Assembly: GCA_002333425.1 (NCBI GenBank)
Contig: DDBL01000044.1
Span: 898 to 12,925, forward strand
Length of the DNA stretch: 12,028 bases
Origin: Leptospiraceae bacterium UBA2033
GTDB taxonomy: Bacteria > Spirochaetota > Leptospiria > Leptospirales > Leptospiraceae
Direction: 5' to 3'
In this document: positions 6,641 through 12,028 of the stretch, piece after piece
Numbering within the stretch: position 1 is the stretch's first letter
How the letters are laid out: each line of letters opens with the position of its first letter
Program-made: the position numbers and the translations under genes
Notes under the pieces: model-generated
Databases searched by the model: none
What the model was told of the DNA's origin: nothing
Seen by the model: only the letters and a program-made list of their open reading frames with translations

Positions 6641-7723
6641 ATGAAAACTTTTCCATTAAAATACCATAAAACATCAGAATACTTGGATTATTTCAATCCG
6701 AAAGACTGGTTTAACTTCCTTTTAGAGGAATTAAACCCAACTTATTCCATTTCTAGAACAATCGCAAGAATCGCAAGCATTCATCTAGAAACCAAAGATA
6801 CGAAAACACTTGTTCTCCGAGTGAACAAGAATAAACTTAAATTTCAGGCGGGGCAATACCTACCTGTAACCGTTGAAATTAACGGAAAGCGAATTACTCG
6901 TTACTATTCGATTTCCTCTGCTCCGTTTGAAACGGACATCCGTATTACAGTCAAACGCCAAAAAGCGGGGCTTGTCTCCAATTTCGTTCACGAAAATCTG
7001 CAACTGGGCGATTTTGTGGAACTTGGTGCTCCGCAAGGAAGTTTTGTTCTTCCAGAAGTTTTACCTTCTAAATTTCTATTCGTAGTTGGTGGCAGTGGGA
7101 TAACTCCTGTTTACTCCATCCTAAAAACTTTGCAGAATCAAAATTTTGCCGGTAGCGTCAAACTCTTGTATTTCTCTCGCATCAAAGAAGAGATTATCTT
7201 TTTTTCCGAGTTAAACTCTCTCAGGACAAAATTTCCTTCGTTAGATGTTGAATTCCTTTTGACTGATGAAGACTCCCCTGGATTTAGAACAGGATTTTTC
7301 ACCAGAGAAATGCTTTTAGAACTTGCCCCGGATTTTTTAGAAAGACTGACTTACTTATGTGGTCCTGGAACTTTGCAGGAGAGTGTAAAAGCGATTATCC
7401 CAAGTGAAAAACTTATCTCCGAAAACTTCCAGCCTTTTCTAAAGTCTAGCTCGAAGAAAGATTCCAAACAAGTAGAGGTTACTCTCACTAAGTCTCACAA
7501 GACTTTACTTTTAAATGGCGAAAAAACTTTACTCGAAGAATTAGAAGATAACGGCGTATATCCGCAAAGCGGCTGTCGTATGGGAATTTGCCACACCTGT
7601 GCTTGCACTAAAAAATCCGGCGTTGTCACAAACTTACAGGAAGGTTCCGAGTCAGAATCCGGCGAAGAAACTATACAACTTTGTTTATCTCGTGCTGAGG
7701 AAAATTTGGAATTGGATATTTAA
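6641..7723 (+). CDS. Ferredoxin-NAD(P)H reductase with C-terminal 2Fe-2S domain (DesC-like electron donor)
   Basis: This 360-aa protein probably carries electrons from NAD(P)H through FAD and a plant-type 2Fe-2S centre to the desaturase encoded next to it. The FAD domain spans about 40-140, with the flavin-binding RYYSISS at 87-93. The nucleotide domain spans about 141-265, with GGSGITP at 150-156 and CGPG at 240-243. The ferredoxin domain spans about 277-360, with cluster ligands C312, C317, C320 and C348 all present. The N-terminal extension of about 38 residues resembles that of Pseudomonas DesC and the mycobacterial Rv3230c-type partner of DesA3. GAGAGG at 6631-6636, four bases from the ATG, supports the start. 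It diverges from the DesT-like gene and lies behind operator O2. The Delta9 desaturase follows after 158 bp that hold a hairpin repeat. It might also serve the DesA-type desaturase upstream. Confidence 0.92.
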   Translation: MKTFPLKYHKTSEYLDYFNPKDWFNFLLEELNPTYSISRTIARIASIHLETKDTKTLVLRVNKNKLKFQAGQYLPVTVEINGKRITRYYSISSAPFETDIRITVKRQKAGLVSNFVHENLQLGDFVELGAPQGSFVLPEVLPSKFLFVVGGSGITPVYSILKTLQNQNFAGSVKLLYFSRIKEEIIFFSELNSLRTKFPSLDVEFLLTDEDSPGFRTGFFTREMLLELAPDFLERLTYLCGPGTLQESVKAIIPSEKLISENFQPFLKSSSKKDSKQVEVTLTKSHKTLLLNGEKTLLEELEDNGVYPQSGCRMGICHTCACTKKSGVVTNLQEGSESESGEETIQLCLSRAEENLELDI

Positions 7724-7730
7724 AAAATGT

Positions 7731-7795
7731 GTCATGGTGAGCCTGTCGAATCCATGCTCAAAGGAAAAAGTATCCTTCGACAAGCTCAGGATGAC
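7731..7795. repeat. Long imperfect hairpin, REP/MITE-like interspersed repeat
   Basis: A 20-nt left arm (7731-7750, beginning GTCATGGTGAGC) pairs with a 20-nt right arm (7776-7795, ending AAGCTCAGGATGAC) at 17 of 20 positions, with a 25-nt loop. The composition is unlike the AT-rich surroundings. The strings GAGCCTGTCGAA and TTCGACAAGCTC resemble dispersed palindromic repeats I recall from several bacterial genomes. It lies eight bases after the reductase stop, inside the likely reductase-desaturase transcript. No transposase or target-site duplication is evident. Confidence 0.6.
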
Positions 7796-7881
7796 AATAC
7801 TAGAAATTCACTCTAGTCAGAAAATAGTGAAAACAAATTAAATCATTAGAAAAATTTTAAAAAAATAACAAGGAGTTATTT

Positions 7882-8973
7882 ATGAATACGAAAAGTAAAC
7901 CATTAACAAAAGAAGAAATCGAAACCTTTGGAAAGGAATTAGAGATGATCCGCACTGAAGTTTTATCTAAAGTCGGACAGGAAGATGCAGACCATATCCG
8001 AAAAGTCCAAGCGACTTATCGTTACAATGAAATCGTTGGGCGGCTCCTGATTCACTTTAGCCTTGACCCGATTACATTTGCCCTTGGAACTAGTATGCTT
8101 GGAATTTCTAAAATTATCAACAATATGGAAATTGGGCATAACGTTATGCATGGTCAATACGATTGGATGAATGATCCAGAGTTTAATTCGAATACATTTG
8201 AATGGGATATTGTGTCTGATTCTGCCCAGTGGAAATTCTACCACAATTACATGCACCATACGTACACTAACGTCATCGGAAAGGATCACGATTTCGGTTA
8301 TCACTTCACTAGACTTTCCGAAGAGCAACCTTGGAAACCAGTTCACTTATTTCAATCTATTGCCAATTTCTTTCTCGCTTTCAATTTTGAATGGGGAGTT
8401 GGTAAACATGGCTACAAAGTGGAATTCTTAGAGAAACCCAAAAACCAAAGAACTAAAAAAACTCTGAGTGAATACAAAGATGTATTTGGAAAAAAAGTAG
8501 AACTCCAACTCTTTAAGGATTACATCGTTTTTCCGCTCCTTGGTGGTTTTATGGCTCCTAAGATTTTTCTAGGAAATTTACTTGCGAATACCATGCGTAA
8601 TCTTTGGACTTATTCCATTATCTTCTGTGGTCACTTCACGGAAAATGCGGAAACATTTACTCCAAAAGACATTGAAAACGAAACCAGAGCAGAATGGTAT
8701 TTGCGTCAGTTGAAAGGCTCTTCTAACTTGGAAGGAAGTAAACTATTCTACATGTTAAGTGGACATTTAAGTCACCAAATTGAACACCACATGTTTCCTG
8801 ATATTCCTGCGAATCGTTACGAAGAAATTGCCCCAAGACTTAAAGCACTTTGTGAACAGTATGGGCAACACTATAACACTGGAAGTTTTGTGAAACAGTT
8901 TGCATCTGTCTGGAAAAGAATCTTTGCTTTCTCTTTACCTGATCCTTATGCAGAAAAGGTAATGGCGGCTTAG
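7882..8973 (+). CDS. Acyl-CoA-type Delta9 fatty-acid desaturase (DesB/DesA3-like)
   Basis: This membrane di-iron enzyme most likely makes the Delta9 double bond in a saturated C16/C18 acyl-CoA, giving aerobic synthesis of unsaturated fatty acids. It has 363 aa. The histidine boxes are HNVMH at 86-90, HNYMHH at 121-126, H251 after the second hydrophobic hairpin, and HQIEHH at 298-303 followed by MFPDIPANRY. The spacing and the QIEHHMFPD string are typical of the group with Pseudomonas DesB and mycobacterial DesA3, not of the DesA/FAD2 group seen at 4059. Hydrophobic segments are near 56-80, 157-170, 215-235 and 238-252. AGGAG at 7871-7875, six bases before the ATG, fixes the start. The DesC-like reductase upstream is the expected electron donor and the DesT-like protein the regulator. 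Transcription should end at the terminator at 9091-9133. Confidence 0.93.
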   Translation: MNTKSKPLTKEEIETFGKELEMIRTEVLSKVGQEDADHIRKVQATYRYNEIVGRLLIHFSLDPITFALGTSMLGISKIINNMEIGHNVMHGQYDWMNDPEFNSNTFEWDIVSDSAQWKFYHNYMHHTYTNVIGKDHDFGYHFTRLSEEQPWKPVHLFQSIANFFLAFNFEWGVGKHGYKVEFLEKPKNQRTKKTLSEYKDVFGKKVELQLFKDYIVFPLLGGFMAPKIFLGNLLANTMRNLWTYSIIFCGHFTENAETFTPKDIENETRAEWYLRQLKGSSNLEGSKLFYMLSGHLSHQIEHHMFPDIPANRYEEIAPRLKALCEQYGQHYNTGSFVKQFASVWKRIFAFSLPDPYAEKVMAA

Positions 8974-8989
8974 ATGTATTAGCCAAGGT

Positions 8990-9025
8990 TTAACTTCAAA
9001 CGAAACAAAAGGGTATTGAAGTTAA
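8990..9025 (+). repeat. 10-bp perfect inverted repeat after the Delta9 desaturase gene
   Basis: TTAACTTCAA (8990-8999) pairs perfectly with TTGAAGTTAA (9016-9025) across a 16-nt loop. It begins 16 bases after the stop. No T tract follows directly, so it is not a standard terminator. It may stabilise the 3' end or act with the stronger hairpin at 9091. Confidence 0.4.
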
Positions 9026-9090
9026 GCATAAAGATATTCCTTTTTCTTAGGATTTGGCTGAAAAAACTTTGAACAAAAAAGATTAATCAT

Positions 9091-9133
9091 AACCGGCAAT
9101 AACGAAACAAAAAAGTTGTTTGCCGGTTTTTTT
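9091..9133 (+). terminator. Intrinsic terminator of the reductase-desaturase operon
   Basis: AACCGGCAA (9091-9099) pairs perfectly with TTGCCGGTT (9120-9128) and runs into seven T residues (9127-9133). The loop is long (20 nt) but the stem has a GC core. It lies between the Delta9 desaturase and the convergent minus-strand gene at 9150-9554. Read from the other strand it lacks a good T tract next to the stem, so it mainly serves the plus strand. Confidence 0.8.
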
Positions 9134-9149
9134 AGTGATAATTTACTGA

Positions 9150-9554
9150 CTATTCCATCTTATCTGCTATGAAAGCTGTAATAGCACCAATCATCATACA
9201 TTCAATCGTTCCATAAAAAAACCATTGGAATGCAAGTGCATTAGGAATTGGTAATACGATATAGTTTGTATACCCATACCAAAATTTTGCCATAAGTCCA
9301 ATTGCAAGACCGATCTTAATTCCCTCTATTATTCCAGTTTTGTTGTAAGTCTTATTAAAAAGATAACTGAAACTAACAGAGAATACCCCGTAAATCAAAA
9401 AGAAAATAGGTGCGTTTGCTATTAGCTCTTCGCTCGGACGCCAAACGGTTTGTAGCGCGTTGTACGAGCTTTTTAAAAAGAGCTGGTTTATGATAGTTTC
9501 CAAAATGCTCACGAGTAAAAATGTCCCAATTGTAATATATAGATTCTTTTTCAT
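9150..9554 (-). CDS. Small four-helix membrane protein, function unknown
   Basis: The 134-aa protein has four hydrophobic segments near residues 5-25, 45-65, 77-95 and 108-130 and little else, so it is an inner-membrane protein. The motif-like stretches GIKIGLAIGLMAKFWYGY (78-95) and FFYGTIECMMIGAITAFIA (112-130) resemble a widespread class of short, unnamed membrane proteins of about 140 aa with the same layout; this is an impression, not a family assignment. AAGGAAG lies about eight bases before the ATG at 9554, supporting the start. The gene lies 75 bp downstream of the ECF sigma gene on the same strand. Its upstream region has the same promoter-like sequence as the DGPF gene (TGTCCAG with GTnnTAG), so it is probably a target of that sigma factor. 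Codon use and composition match its neighbours. Confidence 0.75.
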   Translation of the reverse strand: MKKNLYITIGTFLLVSILETIINQLFLKSSYNALQTVWRPSEELIANAPIFFLIYGVFSVSFSYLFNKTYNKTGIIEGIKIGLAIGLMAKFWYGYTNYIVLPIPNALAFQWFFYGTIECMMIGAITAFIADKME

Positions 9555-9581
9555 AGAATTCTTCCTTTTAAGTAATTTACT

Positions 9582-9612
9582 CTAATACAAATGGATTTTT
9601 AAAAACTGGACA
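9582..9612 (-). promoter_or_regulatory. Candidate ECF-sigma promoter of the membrane protein gene
   Basis: On the minus strand TGTCCAG (complement of 9606-9612) is followed by TTTTTAAAAA. After 17 nt comes GTATTAG (complement of 9582-9588), 27 nt before the start codon. The same -35-like string and the same 17-nt spacing occur upstream of the DGPF gene at 11248-11278. The spacing suits ECF sigma factors. It lies in the gap between the sigma gene's stop and the membrane gene's start. Confidence 0.55.
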
Positions 9613-9628
9613 CAGGGTTTTAAAAAAA

Positions 9629-10870
9629 TCAAGTCAGGTATTTTTTTTGGATGAGTTTTTTTTCTGATTCTGAATTTGCGAACTTATATGCCTTCTCGAA
9701 ATAAGAACGGGACTTTGTTTTGTCAATGCCAGAATACAATTTGCCAAGAAGTGCAAAGTAGAAGTGGTTTTTTTCAAGCCCTTTTAGGCTATGTAATTCT
9801 AGAATTGCTTCATGGGTAGAGACAGCTTTACTCATGATATAAGCACGGTTCATCGCAACAATCGGATTGTCTTTTAATTTTAGTAGATGATTGTATAGAT
9901 TCAAAAGCATTTTCCATTTTTCATCCGAATCTTCTTTTGTGTGATGAAGTGCAATCATCGCTTCTATGTGGTAGTCCGTAAAAATTTCTTCACTTGCAGA
10001 AGCGGTTAAGAAGTAGTTGCCTCTTTCGATTAATTCTTCATTCCAGAGTGTTCTGTCTTGTTCTTCTAAGGTGAGTAATTCTCCCGATTCATTCGCGCGA
10101 CTTTCAAATCTTGATACATGAAAACACATGAGCGCCATCAGGGCATTAACCTCTGGTCGGTTAGTAACCTTGTATTCAATTAATAATAGACAAAGCCGCA
10201 TTGCTTCTAGACAAAGATCTTTTCGAATAATAATTTCTTCTGAGTTAGAATAATACCCTTCACTAAATAAAAGATAAATACATTTTAGCACACGGTTAAG
10301 TCTAGAAACCATTTGATCTGGATTTGGAATTTCTAATTCTATTTTTTCTTCTTTGATTTTTTCCCTTGCTCGGTAGAGACGTTTTTGGATGTTCTCTTTA
10401 TTGGTTAAAAATGACTTTGCAATTTCTTCAATGCTAAAACCAGAGAGTGTTTTTAATGCGAGTGCTACTTGCGAATCTTCTGGAATAGAAGGGTGGCAAA
10501 GAGCAAACAGCATTTGAATTTGGTTATCATCTATATGTTGTAATTCTTCTTCTAATTTTGCAGTGATTGTATACTCGAGCGGAAAAACAGACTTATTCTC
10601 TGAAATAATTCTCTGGTAATTATTTTGTCTTTGAACATGGTTTAAGAATTTATTTCGAGCTACTTTATAAAGCCATGCGGTCGGATTTTCTGGAATTCCT
10701 TTTAGCTTCCATGTTTCATAAGCGGCAATAAATGTATCTTGCACAATATCCTCTGCTTCTTCGAGTCTACTAAACCCGAAGATCTTGACCATCACAGAGG
10801 TGATCTTTCCCGCCTCGTGACGGAAAAGATGCTCGACTAGTTTTGTTTCGTTTTCCAATTTAAACAACAA
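9629..10870 (-). CDS. ECF sigma factor, ECF42-like, with long C-terminal extension
   Basis: This is an extracytoplasmic-function sigma factor directing RNA polymerase to stress-type promoters. It has 413 aa, about twice the length of a minimal ECF sigma. Region sigma2 (about 10-82) contains EAEDIVQDTFIAAYETW (38-54) and NPTAWLYKVARNKFL (62-76). Region sigma4 (about 115-172) contains ALKTLSGFSIEEIAKSFL (138-155) and the recognition helix ending RLYRAREKIKEE. The remainder (185-413) is the helical, TPR-like extension typical of ECF42, including QDRTLWNEELIERG (271-284). That group has no classical anti-sigma factor, is usually encoded with DGPF proteins, and the extension is thought to set activity. 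Here the DGPF gene is directly upstream and overlaps by 11 bp. The first possible start is a TTG at 10870; another TTG lies at 10858. There is no Shine-Dalgarno, so translation is probably coupled to the DGPF gene. Confidence 0.9.
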   Translation of the reverse strand: MLFKLENETKLVEHLFRHEAGKITSVMVKIFGFSRLEEAEDIVQDTFIAAYETWKLKGIPENPTAWLYKVARNKFLNHVQRQNNYQRIISENKSVFPLEYTITAKLEEELQHIDDNQIQMLFALCHPSIPEDSQVALALKTLSGFSIEEIAKSFLTNKENIQKRLYRAREKIKEEKIELEIPNPDQMVSRLNRVLKCIYLLFSEGYYSNSEEIIIRKDLCLEAMRLCLLLIEYKVTNRPEVNALMALMCFHVSRFESRANESGELLTLEEQDRTLWNEELIERGNYFLTASASEEIFTDYHIEAMIALHHTKEDSDEKWKMLLNLYNHLLKLKDNPIVAMNRAYIMSKAVSTHEAILELHSLKGLEKNHFYFALLGKLYSGIDKTKSRSYFEKAYKFANSESEKKLIQKKYLT

Positions 10871-11207
10871 AGGGGGTAATCGTTCTTACCTCCAAACTCC
10901 CACCCGGGTAATCTAAAATAGGACAACCTTTTCCTATTTTCACCGCTTCCTCAAGTGTTTCTGCTTTACAGATTAAATAGCCTACGACGATTTCTTTTAC
11001 CTCTACGTAAGGTCCGTCTGTGATCCCACCTGGGCGAATGATTTTTCCTTCATAGTCCAGTGGTTGCGTTGACACAAACTGACCATTTGCCGCTATATCT
11101 CCAATCCACTTTTGCCATTTAGGCATTGCCGCCTGCATTTGTTCTGGGGAAACGGAATAACTTCCTTCCCCGCTTTTGTTTCTAAATAACAGCAGAAATT
11201 CTTTCAT
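10860..11207 (-). CDS. DGPF-domain (YciI-related) protein linked to ECF42 sigma factor
   Basis: This soluble 115-aa protein belongs to the YciI/DGPF superfamily, a ferredoxin-like fold of unknown biochemical role. The family signature appears as DGPY at 64-67 in the context GITDGPYVEVKEIVVGY. The usual GKGCP (92-96) and the C-terminal SLEVRTI (104-110) are present. DGPF genes are the regular companions of ECF42 sigma genes; the protein is not known to be an anti-sigma factor and may be an effector or a target. A strong AAGGAG seven bases before the ATG at 11207 supports the start. The gene ends within the start of the sigma gene, so the two form an operon with probable translational coupling. 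The upstream region carries the candidate ECF promoter at 11248-11278, suggesting autoregulation. Confidence 0.9.
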   Translation of the reverse strand: MKEFLLLFRNKSGEGSYSVSPEQMQAAMPKWQKWIGDIAANGQFVSTQPLDYEGKIIRPGGITDGPYVEVKEIVVGYLICKAETLEEAVKIGKGCPILDYPGGSLEVRTITPFVV

Positions 11208-11247
11208 ACTGCGCTCCTTTTATTTTTACTAGTTTTTAAATCTAATA

Positions 11248-11278
11248 CTACGACAATTCAATTTTAAAAAACTGGACA
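11248..11278 (-). promoter_or_regulatory. Candidate ECF-sigma promoter of the DGPF-sigma operon
   Basis: On the minus strand TGTCCAG (complement of 11272-11278) is followed by TTTTTTAAAA. After 17 nt comes GTCGTAG (complement of 11248-11254), about 40 nt before the start codon. It shares the -35-like string, T/A tract and spacing with the sequence at 9582-9612. The GTCG part suits ECF -10 elements. As I remember, ECF42 promoters carry TGTCGA at -35, close to TGTCCA here. Confidence 0.6.
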
Positions 11279-11460
11279 GAGCCAGCTATCAAATTTTCGT
11301 TATCGCGTTACTCGCATTTCTCCAATTCACCATCGTTCCAGACTTAATGATCCTGTCTCCATTAGGCGTATTAGTCTTAAAAGAATTAAGCATTACTACA
11401 AAAGAGTTAGGTTTATGCTCATTTGCCGCAGGTCTATTGTTGTGCATTTGGTATGTCTGA
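11272..11460 (+). pseudogene. N-terminal remnant of an MFS transporter
   Basis: An open stretch of 62 codons reads LDRASYQIFVIALLAFLQFT, then IVPDLMILSPLGVLVLKELS and ITTKELGL. This is the first transmembrane helix and following loop of a major facilitator superfamily drug/sugar exporter, where the usual pattern is LLAxxQFTxxLDFMIxxPLG. It then loses the expected second helix, reading CSFAAGLLLCIWYV and stopping at TGA 11458-11460. There is no ATG, GTG or TTG start in frame ahead of it, as the frame opens only after a stop at 11230-11232. Complete MFS proteins are about 400 aa, so over 80 percent is missing. It abuts the candidate ECF promoter of the divergent DGPF operon. A deletion that removed the rest of the transporter is the simplest reading. 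Confidence 0.7.
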
Positions 11461-11563
11461 TAAATTCTGGATAAATTTACAAAACGATTTAGAAATTAGA
11501 AAACAAAAAGAAAAGCTTAGAGATAAACTGGAAAGCATTCAAACTTTACGGAAAACTGCTTAA
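11453..11563 (+). CDS. Small ORF of 36 codons, status uncertain
   Basis: An ATG inside the end of the MFS remnant opens a 36-residue frame beginning MSDKFWINLQNDLEIRKQ and ending LRKTA. It is highly charged and could form a short amphipathic helix or coiled coil. The start resembles the N-terminal helix of AONS/BioF-type PLP enzymes only in a loose way. No Shine-Dalgarno precedes it. It may be a true small gene, the decayed end of another gene joined to the MFS remnant by deletion, or chance. I do not assign a function. Confidence 0.3.
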   Translation: MSDKFWINLQNDLEIRKQKEKLRDKLESIQTLRKTA

Positions 11564-11654
11564 TGTTTTTCTATTTCGTAGGATCAAAATATTTATTCGA
11601 TCTTGAATTGACTAATTAGGCGTATAACAAATCCTTTCATTGATAGGCAAAAAA

Positions 11655-12028
11655 ATGAAAAAACAATTATCAGAAATTCTAGTTGGTGTGCTTGACCTTG
11701 CAACGATTGTAGAAGGCGATAGACCTGCTGACTCATTTAGAAAAAGCCTAGCAGTTGCAAAGCGTGTGGAGCAACTCGGGTTTAGCCGCTATTGGTTTGC
11801 AGAACATCACAATATGGAAAATATTGCAAGCTCTGCAACCTCTGTTTTAATTGGATACATTGCCGGAAATACTTCTCGAATTCGAGTTGGATCTGGTGGG
11901 GTAATGCTTCCTAACCACGCACCTCTAGTGATTGCAGAACAATTTGGTACATTGGAATCATTGTATCCAGGAAGAATTGATCTTGGTTTAGGAAGAGCGC
12001 CGGGAACAGATCAAAAAACTTCTTTTGC
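11655..12028 (+). CDS. Luciferase-like (LLM class) flavin-dependent monooxygenase, 5' part
   Basis: The first 124 codons of a bacterial-luciferase-fold oxidoreductase are present; the gene continues beyond the right edge. These enzymes use reduced FMN or F420 with O2 on varied substrates, and the substrate here is unknown. Visible motifs are GFSRYWFAEHHN (42-53), GSGGVMLPNHAPL (79-91), VIAEQFGTLESLYPGRIDLG (92-111) and GLGRAPGTDQ (111-120). The last set is typical of the MsnO8-type subgroup, whose full length is about 330 aa. The start is the ATG at 11655, with a weak AGG at 11645-11647 as RBS. A TATAAC at 11623-11628 could be its -10, but no well-spaced -35 accompanies it. No frameshift is seen. 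Confidence 0.93.
   Translation, partial: MKKQLSEILVGVLDLATIVEGDRPADSFRKSLAVAKRVEQLGFSRYWFAEHHNMENIASSATSVLIGYIAGNTSRIRVGSGGVMLPNHAPLVIAEQFGTLESLYPGRIDLGLGRAPGTDQKTSF

Noticed and set aside
7731..7795. Intrinsic terminator after the reductase gene
   Set aside because: No T tract follows the right arm, and the reductase and desaturase are expected to be co-transcribed; it is better treated as a repeat.
7807..7831. TTCACT and AGTGAA inverted pair ahead of the Delta9 desaturase as a third DesT operator
   Set aside because: The half-sites point the opposite way from O1 and O2 and are 13 bp apart, so they do not form the operator pattern; probably chance.
7599..7841. An 80-codon plus-strand frame overlapping the end of the reductase gene and the hairpin repeat
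   Set aside because: Its first half is the reductase in another frame and its second half is a translation of the repeat; no RBS or domain.
10860..11207. DGPF protein as an anti-sigma factor
   Set aside because: It has no membrane segment or zinc-binding anti-sigma motif, and ECF42 activity is attributed to the sigma factor's own C-terminal extension.
11603..11628. Sigma-70 promoter for the luciferase-like gene (TTGAAT or TTGACT with TATAAC)
   Set aside because: The spacers would be 14 and 9 nt, both unsuitable; only the TATAAC box is plausible.

Overview
The window reads as a stretch of a Leptospira chromosome or a close relative. The DNA is AT-rich, the intergenic regions have A/T runs, and the protein at 5250-5786 (minus) matches my recollection of DUF1564, a family I know only from Leptospira. 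The membrane SpoIIE-type phosphatase with a TPR tail also fits spirochetes. Assignment to genus is inference, and species cannot be told. There are ten complete protein genes, one gene cut by the right edge, one decayed gene fragment and one doubtful small ORF. I saw no tRNA, rRNA, CRISPR array, transposase or phage gene.

Left part (1-3900): trxB (plus) converges on a minus-strand pair, a WHG-type TetR regulator followed by a large membrane PP2C/SpoIIE phosphatase with C-terminal TPRs. The stop codons of trxB and the phosphatase gene overlap.

Centre (3900-9133): a lipid-desaturation locus with two regulated modules. Module 1 is the WHG TetR gene diverging from a DesA-type (Delta12/omega-3-like) fatty-acid desaturase. 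A perfect 15-bp palindrome lies between the desaturase's -35 and -10 boxes. Module 2 is a FabR/DesT-type TetR gene diverging from a ferredoxin-NAD(P)H reductase (DesC-like) and an acyl-CoA-type Delta9 desaturase (DesB/DesA3-like). Two copies of a GTGAACA-N2-TGTTCAC operator sit in the intergenic region, one beside each start. This is the gene order of Pseudomonas desT-desCB. Between the modules lies the DUF1564 gene. A long imperfect hairpin of repeat type separates reductase and desaturase, and a strong intrinsic terminator closes the locus.

Right part (9150-11280, minus strand): a DGPF/YciI-like protein gene overlaps an ECF42-type sigma factor gene with its long C-terminal extension, and a small four-helix membrane protein gene follows. 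The DGPF gene and the membrane-protein gene have the same promoter-like sequence upstream: TGTCCAG followed by T/A tracts, 17 nt, then GTnnTAG. I propose that the sigma factor reads its own operon and the membrane gene through this sequence. This is the most novel observation in the window.

Far right (11272-12028, plus): the N-terminal remnant of an MFS transporter, a 36-codon ORF of unknown status, and the 5' part of a luciferase-like flavin monooxygenase gene that runs off the end.
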